Assembly: GCA_905612245.1 (NCBI GenBank)
Contig: CAJQRL010000030.1
Coordinates: 1-33,899, forward strand
DNA from: an uncultured Nitrosomonadaceae bacterium
Lineage (GTDB): Bacteria > Pseudomonadota > Gammaproteobacteria > Burkholderiales > Nitrosomonadaceae
Length of the DNA stretch: 33,899 nucleotides
Direction of reading: 5' to 3'
Below are positions 1 to 10,200 of the stretch, in pieces. Under the pieces are notes generated by a model. The model did no database searches and was not told the DNA's origin. It worked only from the letters and a program-made list of their open reading frames with translations. Both the position numbers and the translations under genes were made by a program. Each line of letters starts with the position of its first letter. Position 1 is the stretch's first letter.

Positions 1-63
1 ATTAATGTAAAGTAAGCTTGTGCACTCTATCGAGAGCCATACTAAAAATATTGGAATTAATAA

Positions 64-1311
64 GTGAAAAAGATTTCTCTTAATTCTCAAATTCTTATCG
101 GTTCGCTATCCGGAATTCTTCTAGGGGCAGCACTTTCGATGCTGGATAAAGAATCTGCGACATCACAAGTCAGCCTATATATTGCCGAATTACTCGGAAT
201 GTTATTCGTCGATTTATTGAAGATGGTTATGATTCCATTAGTATTCACTTCTATTGCAGTGGGAGTAGCTAACTTACGCACACATCAGAAAATACACCGT
301 GTTTGGAAGACAACATTAGCGTACTTTTTCTTGACTGCTATCGTAGCAATTACCTTAGGACTAACAGCCGCCAATCTATTTAAACCTGGGAAAGGGCTAC
401 AGTTACCCATGTTCCAGGACGCCATGGAAAATTTTCAGGCACATGAAATGACCCTACCTGAATTCTTTACTCAATTCCTGCACTCACTGTTCCAAAATCC
501 TGTCACAGCTATGGCTGAGGCCAACATAATCGCAGTAGTTATTTTTGCACTACTAATGGGAATTGCTTTAGTGATAGGAGGCGAAAAATTTCAGAATATC
601 CGTGTATTCCTACAGGAATTATTAGAATTAGTTCTGATGTTAGTAGGCTGGATTATGAAACTGGCGCCAATCTGCATCATGGCGCTATTGATAAAGCTGG
701 TAGTAACGCAAGACTTCTCTTTATTAATGATTCTAATAAAATTTATCAGTCTGGTAATAGGTACGATCTTACTACATGCTCTAGTAGTGCTACCTATGAT
801 TCTTTACCTAGTCACTGGTATGACACCAATTAAATTCTGGCGTGGCGCACGCGAGGCCCTTATAACAGCCTTTGCTACTAGTTCTAGCTCAGCAACCTTA
901 CCAGTTACCCTACAGTGTGCCGAACAAAACCTTCATGTGAAACGTAATATTGCCGGTTTTGTTCTACCTCTTGGAGCTACAGTGAACATGGATGGCACAG
1001 CGTTATATGAAGCTGCCGCCGCATTATTCATTGCAAATTTGGTGGGAGTTGATCTTAATCTCATGCAACAAATGATCGTGTTCTTCACGGCCATGCTTGC
1101 AGCTATGGGCGCACCTGGAATTCCAAGCGCAGGAATGGTAACTATGCTTCTAGTCCTACAGTCTGTAGGCCTGCCAGTTGAAGCTATTGCTATTCTTCTT
1201 CCCATCGACCGATTACTTGATGCTTTTCGCACCTCAGTCAATGTTGAAGGAGATATGATAGGCAGTCTGGTGGTGCAAAAGGTAGTAGAGAGTGATACCA
1301 ACCAAAATTAG
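64..1311 (+). CDS. Dicarboxylate/amino acid:cation symporter (DAACS family)
   Basis: Inner-membrane secondary transporter predicted to take up C4-dicarboxylates or acidic amino acids with Na+ or H+. The 415-residue product is hydrophobic throughout and carries the family signatures in order: the serine-rich hairpin SSSSATLP (about residues 273-280), NMDGT (308-312), the second hairpin GAPGIPSAG (349-357), and the substrate-binding helix with D382, D386, R389 and N392. In the archaeal homologue GltPh the last two correspond to the arginine and asparagine that bind the substrate carboxylates, which favours an acidic substrate. Length is slightly below the E. coli GltP/DctA range. The start is GTG with a GGA eight bases upstream; the first internal ATG codons would remove the first helix. 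It stands alone and converges on the small gene to its right. Whether glutamate/aspartate or succinate/malate is transported cannot be told from sequence alone. Confidence 0.93.
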   Translation: MKKISLNSQILIGSLSGILLGAALSMLDKESATSQVSLYIAELLGMLFVDLLKMVMIPLVFTSIAVGVANLRTHQKIHRVWKTTLAYFFLTAIVAITLGLTAANLFKPGKGLQLPMFQDAMENFQAHEMTLPEFFTQFLHSLFQNPVTAMAEANIIAVVIFALLMGIALVIGGEKFQNIRVFLQELLELVLMLVGWIMKLAPICIMALLIKLVVTQDFSLLMILIKFISLVIGTILLHALVVLPMILYLVTGMTPIKFWRGAREALITAFATSSSSATLPVTLQCAEQNLHVKRNIAGFVLPLGATVNMDGTALYEAAAALFIANLVGVDLNLMQQMIVFFTAMLAAMGAPGIPSAGMVTMLLVLQSVGLPVEAIAILLPIDRLLDAFRTSVNVEGDMIGSLVVQKVVESDTNQN

Positions 1312-1356
1312 CGGTTAGAAAGAATCACTCTTACTACTATCGCACCACACTACCCA

Positions 1357-1379
1357 CTTATTTTTCGATTTAAAATAAG
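1357..1379. terminator. Weak AT-rich hairpin between convergent genes
   Basis: CTTATTTT and AAAATAAG form an 8-bp stem around a 7-nt loop, between the stops of the symporter (plus) and the small secreted protein (minus). It has only two G-C pairs, but T-rich and A-rich arms make it usable from both sides. It may be a weak bidirectional terminator, or chance in AT-rich DNA. Confidence 0.3.
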
Positions 1380-1384
1380 AAGTA

Positions 1385-1627
1385 CTAAATACCTAGCATT
1401 TTTTTAGCTCCGGCAAAAGACTTCATTGAGTCTCCATGCTTGCCATCCATATGTTCCTGCGCACCTTTATTCCTCAAAGCTTTAACTTTGATTATTTCTT
1501 CAGGAGCTAATTTAACCGCAGACAATTTTGCATCAATCGTTTTTAGTTCATTTGGACAATTACTGGCTAATGCGGCACCGGTAAATGCCACGAAGGATAT
1601 TGCAACAATAGAAGATAGTAATTTCAT
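1385..1627 (-). CDS. Small secreted protein of unknown function
   Basis: An 80-residue product with a clear Sec signal peptide: MKLLSS, a hydrophobic stretch, then ALA before Ser-Asn-Cys, giving predicted cleavage after residue 21. The single cysteine (residue 24) does not sit in a proper lipobox (Ala-Ser-Asn-Cys), so a soluble periplasmic protein is expected. The mature part of about 59 residues is Lys/Ala-rich, probably two helices, and ends in GAKKMLGI. A perfect AAGGAG lies 8 nt before this ATG and only 5 nt before an adjoining GTG at 1630, so the ATG was chosen. I do not recognise a named family, although small periplasmic proteins ending in a similar Ala-Lys-Lys-Leu-Leu-Gly-Ile tail are familiar from proteobacteria. 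The strong ribosome site and signal peptide make it a real gene. It reads leftward, away from the efflux genes. Confidence 0.8.
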   Translation of the reverse strand: MKLLSSIVAISFVAFTGAALASNCPNELKTIDAKLSAVKLAPEEIIKVKALRNKGAQEHMDGKHGDSMKSFAGAKKMLGI

Positions 1628-1994
1628 CACGTTTACTCCTTAGTAATAATAATTAATTTTTATACTTTTTTGTACTATTCTAGCTGACCAGGATTTATAG
1701 TATTTTATGTCTTTATTTTTACTTAAAGGCAACAAAAGGCTAATAAAGGTAGCTTTCAAGGTGCGACAATTTGTCGCACCTCATAAATATAGCACAATAT
1801 AACAAGCTGTATAGCCGACAATTAAGATAAAAAATGATCGCAACAAGGTATATGATATTTTTATACAATTAATATATTAATAAGACGAGATTAGAAGCAA
1901 ATAATTCAATGCCTTATAAAGGCTGTATTAGTTTCTATAAATAATATATTCATCTAAAATAGAGTAACCCAAGCAGAGAAAAGACCTAGCACCT
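1628..1994. other. Gene-free divergent region upstream of efflux genes
   Basis: This 367-bp gap separates the small secreted protein (leftward) from the RND adaptor (rightward), so it should hold both promoters. I see no ORF or RNA gene. It holds the AAGGAG site of the small gene, one strong palindrome (1759-1781), and a weak hairpin GCCTT-ATA-AAGGC at 1911-1923. No sigma-54 -24/-12 element and no convincing sigma-70 hexamer pair were found. Confidence 0.5.
1759..1781. promoter_or_regulatory. Perfect 10-bp-arm palindrome, candidate operator
   Basis: AGGTGCGACA, a 3-nt ATT, then TGTCGCACCT: a perfect inverted repeat with six G-C pairs per arm in otherwise AT-rich DNA. It lies about 130 bp upstream of the small secreted gene and 214 bp upstream of the efflux adaptor. 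No T-run follows on either strand, so a terminator is unlikely. A dimeric repressor or activator site is the simplest reading. No regulator gene is adjacent. Confidence 0.45.
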
Positions 1995-3257
1995 ATGGAC
2001 AATACTCCCCAGACGAAAATAACTACACATGCAAAGCGGAACATATGGATCATATTTCTCTGCTTTATAGTTATTATAGTAATTATCGCCACCTCATTTT
2101 GGTACAACCAAGAAACAGCAGTCGGTATAAAGCCTACTGGAGAGCAAAAGATTCGAATTATAAGTGCAGTAGTTATAAAAAATGATATCCCGATAAAACT
2201 TAAAGCTAACGGCACGGTTGTTCCTCAGCAAACAGTGGAAGTACGTCCACAAATTAGTGCCATAGTTAGGACAGTACATATAAAAGAAGGACAGTTCGTT
2301 CGTAAGGGTGACAAACTATTTACACTTGACGCACGTACAGAGAGTGCAAATCTAAATAAAGCAGAAGCACAGCTTTCTAGGTCTAATGCAGATTTTTCAA
2401 ATGCAGTACGCAGCCTTAACCGTCAGAAAAAATTATTTGAACAAAAATTTATTTCGCGAGCTGCTCTTGATATAGCCCAGAATCAGGTAGACAGCCTGAA
2501 GGGCCAGCTTGATTTTGACAAGGCTTCCGTAAAAGCAAATCAGGTGACACATGGCTTTACTATAATCACTGCACCTATTTCAGGGCGCACCGGATTGATT
2601 CCAGTGCATACCGGTAGCCTAGTACAACCTAATATAGCTGTTCCCGGAAGCGTGACACAACCTCGGAGTGCTGTTTTAGTAGGTATCACTCAAATTAATC
2701 CTATTAATGTCAAATTTACATTACCAGAAAATAAATTAGTAATACTTCAACAAGCGCTTGCTAAAGGAGACATAACTGTCAGTGCAAGACTGGATACTGC
2801 CGGAGAGCCATTAATAGAAGGACGATTAGTATTTATTGATAATACGGTAGATGTGCAGAGCGGAAGTATTCTGGTTAAAGCAGAGTTTCCTAATCAGGAT
2901 AAAAAACTCTGGCCTGGCATGTTTGTTACAGTAATTCTGACACCTGAAACACTTATTGATGCATTCACAGTACCTGTACAAGCAGTCCAAACCGGACCAG
3001 AAAACAAATTCCTTTATGTAGTCGATGAAGATAATAAGGTGGAGTCACAAGCCATCACTGTACGTTTAGTCCAGGACGGACTCGCTATAGTAGAAGGTGC
3101 CATATTGGGAACACGGGTTGTTGTGGAAGGTGCCCAGAATTTAAGACCAGGGAGCACCGTGATAGAGACAAAATCATCAGAAAATAAGACCGATTCTGCT
3201 AATAAGATAATAAATAGTTCTAAAGATAACTACTCCACTGATAAAACGGCAGGGTAG
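1995..3257 (+). CDS. RND efflux periplasmic adaptor (membrane fusion protein, MdtA/AcrA type)
   Basis: Periplasmic adaptor linking an inner-membrane RND pump to an outer-membrane channel. The 420-residue protein has an uncleaved-looking N-terminal membrane anchor (about residues 16-37) and no lipobox. A first half-lipoyl segment follows (about 75-112, with VRPQISAIVRTVHIKEG), then an alpha-helical hairpin (about 117-180, KAEAQLSRSNADFSNAVRSL onward), the returning lipoyl half (TITAPISGRTG-like, about 190-200), a beta-barrel and a membrane-proximal domain. The last 30 residues are Ser/Asn/Lys-rich and probably disordered. The ribosome site is poor. The pump gene begins 8 bp after the stop, so the two form an operon. 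No outer membrane factor gene follows. Confidence 0.92.
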   Translation: MDNTPQTKITTHAKRNIWIIFLCFIVIIVIIATSFWYNQETAVGIKPTGEQKIRIISAVVIKNDIPIKLKANGTVVPQQTVEVRPQISAIVRTVHIKEGQFVRKGDKLFTLDARTESANLNKAEAQLSRSNADFSNAVRSLNRQKKLFEQKFISRAALDIAQNQVDSLKGQLDFDKASVKANQVTHGFTIITAPISGRTGLIPVHTGSLVQPNIAVPGSVTQPRSAVLVGITQINPINVKFTLPENKLVILQQALAKGDITVSARLDTAGEPLIEGRLVFIDNTVDVQSGSILVKAEFPNQDKKLWPGMFVTVILTPETLIDAFTVPVQAVQTGPENKFLYVVDEDNKVESQAITVRLVQDGLAIVEGAILGTRVVVEGAQNLRPGSTVIETKSSENKTDSANKIINSSKDNYSTDKTAG

Positions 3258-3265
3258 TAGAAAAA

Positions 3266-6200
3266 ATGAACCTCTCAGAGCTATGTATTCGTCGACCGGT
3301 TATGACAGTGCTGTTATCAGCCTCAGCCATTATTGCCGGAATTATTGCTTATAGTAATTTACCTATTGCTGCATTACCGAGTTACGACTCCCCTACTATT
3401 TCTGTTAGAGCATCCCTTCCAGGTGCCAGTCCTGAGATCATGGCCTCATCGGTGGCTACAAAGCTGGAACGAGAATTTTCTATCATCTCTGGACTTAAGG
3501 TAATTAGCTCAGCCAGCACATTAAGCAACACCTCAATTACGTTGGAATTTGAGCAAAATAGGGATATTGACAGCGCTTCTATTGATGTGCAGGCCGCTCT
3601 ATTACGAGCGCAGAAAACGCTACCCATTGAAATGACCTCTCCACCCTCCTATCGCAAGATAAATCCGGCCGAGTCATCTATTCTCTATCTTGCCTTATCT
3701 TCGCCCTCAATGTCACTTTCAAAATTGAATGACTTTGCCGAGGATTTTATTTCTCCTGCCATTTCAAATCTTCCTGGTGTCGCACAAATTGGAATTTATG
3801 GATCAAAAAAATATGCTGTTCGCGTTCAAGTTAACCCAAATGCATTAACTGCACGTAATTTAAGTATCGATGATATTGCTACAGCGCTAAGTAATGCAAA
3901 CCCTAACACGCCAATCGGAACGCTGGATGGACCGCGTCAGTCACTCACTATTAAGGCAAACCGACAGCTTAGTAATGCTGATGATTTTGCAAATATAGTT
4001 GTGTCTATATCTCCGACTGGTGCGCCGGTAAGACTTTCTGATGTGGCGAAGGTTGTAGATAGTGTGGAATCTGTCAGGACAGCTAGCTGGACCGATGATG
4101 AACGATCTATCACACTAGCTGTGAAGCGCCTACCAGGAGGCAACACTGTTGAAACTGTCAATGCCGTTAGGTCAGTACTGCCAGGGCTTATTGCACAAAT
4201 GCCACAATCAGTTGACCTAAAAATAACTGGTGATTACTCAACCTCAATTAGGGATGCCATTCACGATGCCCAACTCACACTGATAATTACTATTGCTTTA
4301 GTTGTATTGATAATTTTCTTGTTCCTGCGCAAAGCTACAGCCACCATTATTCCAGTACTTTCATTACCGATTTCATTATTAAGTGCAGTTGCCTTAATGC
4401 ATGTTTTTGGTTACAGCCTAGATAATATTTCATTACTCGCAATTACTCTTGCAGTTGGTCTAGTAGTAGATGATTCCATTGTAGTGCTTGAGAATATCGT
4501 TCGCCACATTGAGAAAGGTGAATCTCCATTACAAGCAGCACTAAAAGGATCTAAGGAAGTAAGTTTTACTATCATTTCAATTTCACTTTCTCTGGTAGCT
4601 GTATTTATTCCTATTTTCTTTATGCCTGGTGTAATTGGGTTGCTCTTTCATGAATTTGCTGCAGTGGTAGGAATTGCGGTACTGATGTCAGCTATAGTGT
4701 CGCTTACACTGATCCCGATGTTGGCTAGCCGCTATCTGGATCGGCAAGATTCAGAAAAACAAAGCATGAAGTTAACCGGATGGTTCGCAAAAGGATTTAA
4801 TAAGCTATTGTCCTTGTATGAGTATGCACTCGATTGGTCTTTGCTCCATAAAAGGATAACTCTTGGTGTAGCAATTGGTACATTTATTGCTACAGGCGCA
4901 TTATTTACCGTTCTACCAAAAGGTTTTTTTCCTGAAGAAGATATTGGAAGAATTAGGGTATCTGTCGAAACAGTTGAGGATATATCCTTTCCTGCCATGA
5001 CTAAGTTATTGCAAGAAACCATACATGTAGTACGCTCCCATCCATCAGTAGAAACTCTTGTTGCATACGCTGATGATACCAATAATGCGACCCTGTATAT
5101 GCAGCTTAAACCAACAGGGGAGCGTCTTCCCATGAAGAAAGTACTGGAGGATCTGCGTAATGAAGTTCAAATCATACCAGGCATTAAAGCCTACTTTATT
5201 CCTCTCCAGAACCTTAGATTAGGAGGTCGTTCCAGTAAAAGTAGATACCAATATGTTATGCGTAGCGTACACACTGATAATTTAAATGTGGCCGCCACAG
5301 GAATCATGTCACTCATGATGAAGAAGAAAGATGTATTCCGTGATGTAACTAGTGATGCCAAGTTGAAAGGTTTGCAGGCCCGCATGAATATCAACCGTGA
5401 CAAAGCTAACCTACTAGGCGTAGAAATTGCTGATATCCGTTCGGCACTATATAGTGCTTTCGGTGAGCGTCAGGTATCAACAATTTACACATCAAGTAAT
5501 AGTTATCAAGTTATCATGCAGGTCGCAGATGATTATCGTATAGATGAAAGCAATCTTGATAAGATATATGTTCGCAGTAAAAATGATACATTGGTTCCAT
5601 TATCAACCGTTGCAACTGTAGAGCGTGCAGCAGGACCGATCTCAATCAACCATGCCGGACAACTTGAGGCACAAACGATCTCATTTAACCTTGTACCCGG
5701 CGCCTCACTAGGTGATGCTACCAGTCAGATAGAACTATTTAAAAATGAACTTAGTATACCGGCGGGTATACTAACAAACTATGCTGGAGATGCAGCAGCA
5801 TTCCAGTCTTCGCAAACCAGCCAGATATTTTTAATTGTAGCCGCACTTTTAGTAATCTACGTATTACTCGGCGTGTTATATGAAAGTTATATCCACCCAA
5901 TAACAATTCTTTCCGGCCTTCCTTCAGCAGCAGTGGGCGCATTAGGAATGCTGTGGTTATTTAATATGGAGCTTTCAATAATTGCTATGATTGGTATTTT
6001 AATGCTCATAGGTATAGTTAAGAAAAATGCCATCATGATGATTGATTTTGCTCTTGATGCGCAGCGTAACAGTAACATGCAACCATACGAAGCTATTCGG
6101 ACAGCCTGTTTATTGCGATTCAGGCCAATCATGATGACAACATTAGTAGCCCTAATGGGTGCAATTCCTATAGCACTCGGTCTAGGTGCAGGCGCTGAAC

Positions 6201-6325
6201 TCAGGCAACCGTTGGGGCTTGCTGTGGTTGGGGGGCTACTTTTTTCACAATTAATTACACTCTTTATTACACCAGTAATTTATCTTTATCTGGATCGATT
6301 TTCCAGTAGCGGGCCTGTTAAATAA
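3266..6325 (+). CDS. RND multidrug efflux pump, HAE1 family (MdtC/AcrB type)
   Basis: Inner-membrane proton-driven drug exporter. The 1019-residue product shows the two-fold RND layout: TM1 at the N-terminus, a large periplasmic loop (about 40-335), TM2-TM6, a second loop (about 555-850) and the C-terminal helices. The proton relay residues are visible: Asp402-Asp403 in GLVVDDSIVVLEN (TM4) and Lys920 in GIVKKNAIMMIDF (TM10), matching AcrB D407/D408 and K940. This separates it from heavy-metal RND pumps. Loop sequences and the length just over 1000 residues are closer to MdtB/MdtC than to AcrB, by recollection of the families. An AGGG lies upstream of the ATG. It is co-transcribed with the preceding adaptor, and an outer-membrane TolC-type partner must be encoded elsewhere. 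Substrates cannot be inferred. Confidence 0.94.
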   Translation: MNLSELCIRRPVMTVLLSASAIIAGIIAYSNLPIAALPSYDSPTISVRASLPGASPEIMASSVATKLEREFSIISGLKVISSASTLSNTSITLEFEQNRDIDSASIDVQAALLRAQKTLPIEMTSPPSYRKINPAESSILYLALSSPSMSLSKLNDFAEDFISPAISNLPGVAQIGIYGSKKYAVRVQVNPNALTARNLSIDDIATALSNANPNTPIGTLDGPRQSLTIKANRQLSNADDFANIVVSISPTGAPVRLSDVAKVVDSVESVRTASWTDDERSITLAVKRLPGGNTVETVNAVRSVLPGLIAQMPQSVDLKITGDYSTSIRDAIHDAQLTLIITIALVVLIIFLFLRKATATIIPVLSLPISLLSAVALMHVFGYSLDNISLLAITLAVGLVVDDSIVVLENIVRHIEKGESPLQAALKGSKEVSFTIISISLSLVAVFIPIFFMPGVIGLLFHEFAAVVGIAVLMSAIVSLTLIPMLASRYLDRQDSEKQSMKLTGWFAKGFNKLLSLYEYALDWSLLHKRITLGVAIGTFIATGALFTVLPKGFFPEEDIGRIRVSVETVEDISFPAMTKLLQETIHVVRSHPSVETLVAYADDTNNATLYMQLKPTGERLPMKKVLEDLRNEVQIIPGIKAYFIPLQNLRLGGRSSKSRYQYVMRSVHTDNLNVAATGIMSLMMKKKDVFRDVTSDAKLKGLQARMNINRDKANLLGVEIADIRSALYSAFGERQVSTIYTSSNSYQVIMQVADDYRIDESNLDKIYVRSKNDTLVPLSTVATVERAAGPISINHAGQLEAQTISFNLVPGASLGDATSQIELFKNELSIPAGILTNYAGDAAAFQSSQTSQIFLIVAALLVIYVLLGVLYESYIHPITILSGLPSAAVGALGMLWLFNMELSIIAMIGILMLIGIVKKNAIMMIDFALDAQRNSNMQPYEAIRTACLLRFRPIMMTTLVALMGAIPIALGLGAGAELRQPLGLAVVGGLLFSQLITLFITPVIYLYLDRFSSSGPVK

Positions 6326-6339
6326 TTTTTTTCTATTAT

Positions 6340-7170
6340 CTACTGAAGAATATTAATAACCCCATCCAAGCCAACGTGGTTAATTGAATATGTAGCATTT
6401 TCCTGAACAATTGGCTTAGCGTGATAGGCTATGCTCACTCCTGCTTCTGCAAACATAGGCAGGTCATTAGCACCATCACCAATAGCTATTAAATTTTCCT
6501 TCTTAAAACCGAGCTCATTACAAATTTTATTAAGCACCTGACCTTTCCCCTTCGCTCCAAAGACCTCACCTACAAGCCTGCCGGTGAGCTTGCCGTTTAC
6601 AATCTCAAGCGTATTAGCAAAAGTATAGTCTAGTCCTAACCTATCTTTTAATTTGTCAGTGAAGAAAGTAAATCCTCCTGAAATAAGCATTGTTTTAATG
6701 CCAGCAATTTTCATCTGCTTTAGCATCTTTTCTGCGCCTGGATTGAACATTAGCCTTTCATCGTAAACTCTCTGGAGAACACTATGATCCAACCCTTTAA
6801 ATAGTGCTACACGCTGAATAAGGCCTTCAGAAAAATCAACCTCTCCATACATTGTTTTTTCTGTAATCTCAGCCACTTGTTTCCTGATACCATGAATATC
6901 AGCAATCTCATCTATAGTCTCAATACCAACAAGAGTGGAGTCCATATCCATGGCCATCAAACGAAAATGATTAAGATTTTCATGTTCATCTAAAAATGCG
7001 AAATCAAGCTCTGCTTCCAGGCAAAGTTCTGATATACAGTCCTGTCGACTAGCATCAATAAGACGAAATGCATTCCTATTTATACGTTCAATTTGACTGG
7101 CACCAGACAGCTTTGCAAGCTCCCTTAAATCACTTGTTTCAATCTCAATTCCCTGAATAATTAAATCCAT
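6340..7170 (-). CDS. serB: Phosphoserine phosphatase
   Basis: Hydrolyses O-phospho-L-serine to serine, the last step of the phosphorylated serine pathway, in the cytoplasm. The HAD-superfamily motifs are complete: DMDST (nucleophile Asp75, general acid Asp77), Glu84 in the substrate-specific segment, SGG (164-166), and GDGANDLPM with Asp232 and Asp236 binding Mg2+. About 70 residues precede the catalytic core, a weakly conserved N-terminal domain as in other proteobacterial SerB proteins. Length (276) is usual. AAAGGA sits about 8 nt before the ATG. It lies 66 bp downstream of mfd on the same strand and is probably transcribed with it. Its 3' end faces the efflux pump gene 14 bp away. Confidence 0.97.
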   Translation of the reverse strand: MDLIIQGIEIETSDLRELAKLSGASQIERINRNAFRLIDASRQDCISELCLEAELDFAFLDEHENLNHFRLMAMDMDSTLVGIETIDEIADIHGIRKQVAEITEKTMYGEVDFSEGLIQRVALFKGLDHSVLQRVYDERLMFNPGAEKMLKQMKIAGIKTMLISGGFTFFTDKLKDRLGLDYTFANTLEIVNGKLTGRLVGEVFGAKGKGQVLNKICNELGFKKENLIAIGDGANDLPMFAEAGVSIAYHAKPIVQENATYSINHVGLDGVINILQ

Positions 7171-7236
7171 ACTTTATATCCTTTCAGGATTAATATGCTA
7201 TTTATGATTTTACTGAATAGCCATAAAAAATGAATT

Positions 7237-10200
7237 TTAATGAATTCTCGATCCGCTTAATTCTTTAATCAAACTGTTTATTTTTACTACGCGTTCGGGA
7301 ACACTCTCAATTTGTACTTTAATTTTCAGGGAGTCAGGACCAGCAAAGCTGTATTCAGCATTATCATGAACAAGGCTAATAATTTTTCCTGCATCAACCT
7401 TAGGATTAGCAATAAATTGCACCAATATACTTTCAGCAGTAGCATCTATGCGTGATACTCCTAAAGGTCTTGCTGCAATACGCAATCGATGGCATTCCAG
7501 TAATGTTCTGACTGGATCAGGAAAAATTCCAAAACGATCAACAAGCTCCTTATACATATCATCTAACTGATCACTGCTTTCACAATTCGCCATCCGTTTA
7601 TATAATACTAGGCGTTCATGTATGTCATGACAGTAATTATCTGGAAGCAATGAAGGCGCGTGCAGATTTATTTCAGTAGTAACACCTAATGGGTTCTGCA
7701 TATCTGGTTCACGACCTTCCTTTAAAGATTTTATAGCAGTATCTAACAGGGTGCTGTATAGATTAAAGCCAATTTCAGACATCTCTCCGCTCTGAGACTC
7801 CCCGAGAACTTCACCTGCGCCACGAATCTCTAGATCATGCATGGCCAGATAATACCCCACACCTAACCCTTCCATTGTCTGGATCGCATCAATACGTTTC
7901 TTAGCTTTTGCACTTAAAGATTCCTCTTCTGGTACAAGTAAATATGCATAGGCCTGATGATGTGAACGACCAACACGTCCACGGAGCTGGTGTAACTGTG
8001 CAAGACCAAATTTATCTGCGCGATCAATGATAATTGTATTGGCACTTGGAATATCAATCCCCGTCTCAATAATTGTAGTGCAAAGAAGCATATTGAATTG
8101 CTGCCTGTAAAAATTCCTCATCACATGCTCAAGATCGCGTTCACGCATTTGTCCATGAGCAATTTCAATACTTACTTCCGGCAACAACCGTTTGAGACTA
8201 TTGTATGTAGACTGGATGGTATCAACAGAATTATGTAAATAATAAATCTGCCCACCCCGCTTTATTTCCCGCAAACATGCTTCCCGAATAATACCTTTAG
8301 AGTAACGATTAACAAAAGTTTTGATGGCAAGCCGTCGCTGCGGTGCTGTATTAATCACAGAAAAATCACGAAGTCCCTCTAATGACATAGAAAGTGTACG
8401 AGGTATAGGTGTGGCAGTTAGCGTTAATATATCCACCTCAGATTTAAGATTCATAAGCTGATCCTTCTGGCGGACACCAAACCGATGTTCCTCATCAATA
8501 ATAACCAGTCCTAGGTTCTTGAATTTGACATTTTTTTGAATTAATTTGTGAGTCCCAATAACGATATCTACTTTGCCTTCAGCTAGCCCTTCTATCACCT
8601 TGGCCTGCTCTTTAGCTGAACGAAAACGGGACATCTCTGCGATTACCACTGGCCATTGGTCAGCAATTAAGCCGAAACGATCAGAAAAATTCTGGAAATG
8701 CTGTTCTGCAAGTAAAGTCGTAGGCACTAGCACCGCCACCTGTTTCCCATTTGAAGCGGCGACAAAAGCAGCTCTTAATGCTACTTCTGTTTTACCAAAA
8801 CCGACATCTCCGCAGATCAATCGGTCCATTGGTTTATCTGAATTCAGATCTTGAATCACAGCATTAATGGCAGAAGCCTGATCAGGTGTTTCTTCAAAAC
8901 CAAAACCCTCAGAAAAAGCCTCGTAATCATGCTGAATAACTTCGAATTTATAACCTACTCGGTTTGCACGTTGCGCATATAAATTTAGTAGCTCAGCGGC
9001 AGTATCACGAATCTGTTTAATTGCTTTACTTTTAGCCTTGTCCCATTGACCGCTACCAAGTTTATGTAAAGGAGCAGATTCTGGCGCTGCTCCACTATAC
9101 CGACTGATAAGGTGTAGCTGTGAGACTGGAACATAAAGTTTATCTCCCCTTGCGTACTCAAGTAAGAGAAACTCGCTCAGCTGTATATCGTTACCATCTC
9201 CCAGGTCCATATTCACTAAACCTGAATAGTGGCCTATTCCATGTTGCTCATGTACTACAGGATCTCCAATTTTTACTTCGGACAAATCACGAAATATTGT
9301 ATCTGTTACTGACGCTAAATTTCTCGAGTCACGCTCACGCCTCTTATAAAGGTGTATAGCATAAAGCTCACTTTCAGTAATAAAAGCGAAAGCTTCTTCA
9401 TTAAGAACAAATCCATTATGTAATGGGGACACACAGAGCATAAAGGGTTCTGTGCTTTCCAAATATTGGACATAGTTATCACAAATTTTAGGAAACAGAT
9501 CATATTGCTTTAAATGATCAACAATCAGCTCACGTCTTCCTAAACTTTCTACTAGAAGTAATACTCGCTTACCGGATGAAGTAAATTCATCTACAAATAT
9601 CGCCAGTTTTTCTACAGGGTTGGTGGCACGTCGGTCAATCTGCACGGGCGGCAGGAGGCTAGTAAGACCTTGGACTCCTGACTTCGATTCTTTCAATTCC
9701 GGTTGAATTTTGATTCTTGAATATGGCTTAAGATTTCTGAAAAAATCTTCAGAAGTGAGAAATAAATCCTCTGGTGGAATAAGAGGCCGACTAGAATCAC
9801 CTCGTAATAATTTATAACGAGATAAAGTATCACACCAGAAATTTTCTATCTCTGATTGAATATCGTGATGCAGACATAGCAACACAGACTCTGGAAGGTA
9901 ATCAAATAACGTTGCAGTCTGCTCAAAAAATAACGGGAGATAGTATTCGATCCCTGCAGGCGAAATTCCTTTACCAACATCTTTATAAATACGGCACTTT
10001 GTAGGATCACCTTCAAATCTCTCACGAAAATTCCCCCGGAAACATGCACGACCATCCTCATTAAATGGAAACTCACGTGCCGGTAATAACCGAACCTCAT
10101 CTACAGGATAAATACTTCTTTGCGTGTCCACATCAAACGTTTTGATAGTCTCTATTTCTTTATCCATTCTATCAATACGATAAGGCAAAGAACTGCCCAT

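Noticed and set aside
933-1301. 122-codon open frame on the minus strand inside the symporter gene
   Set aside because: Antisense shadow of a strongly conserved transporter; Ser/Arg/Thr-rich translation with no family resemblance and no ribosome site.
1640-1994. Sigma-54 promoter linked to the AGGTGCGACA palindrome
   Set aside because: The dyad resembles enhancer sites for sigma-54 activators, but no TGGCAC-N5-TTGC element was found on either strand.
1928-2215. 95-codon minus-strand frame overlapping the start of the efflux adaptor
   Set aside because: Hydrophobic character comes from the antisense of the adaptor membrane anchor; the adaptor has full domain support.
4732-5133. 133-codon minus-strand frame inside the RND pump gene
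   Set aside because: Shadow ORF in a conserved gene; no motif.
6304-6345. Hairpin CAGTAG...CTACTG spanning the convergent RND pump and serB ends
   Set aside because: Needs a large one-sided bulge to fold (inner stem ATAAT/ATTAT); not a convincing terminator.
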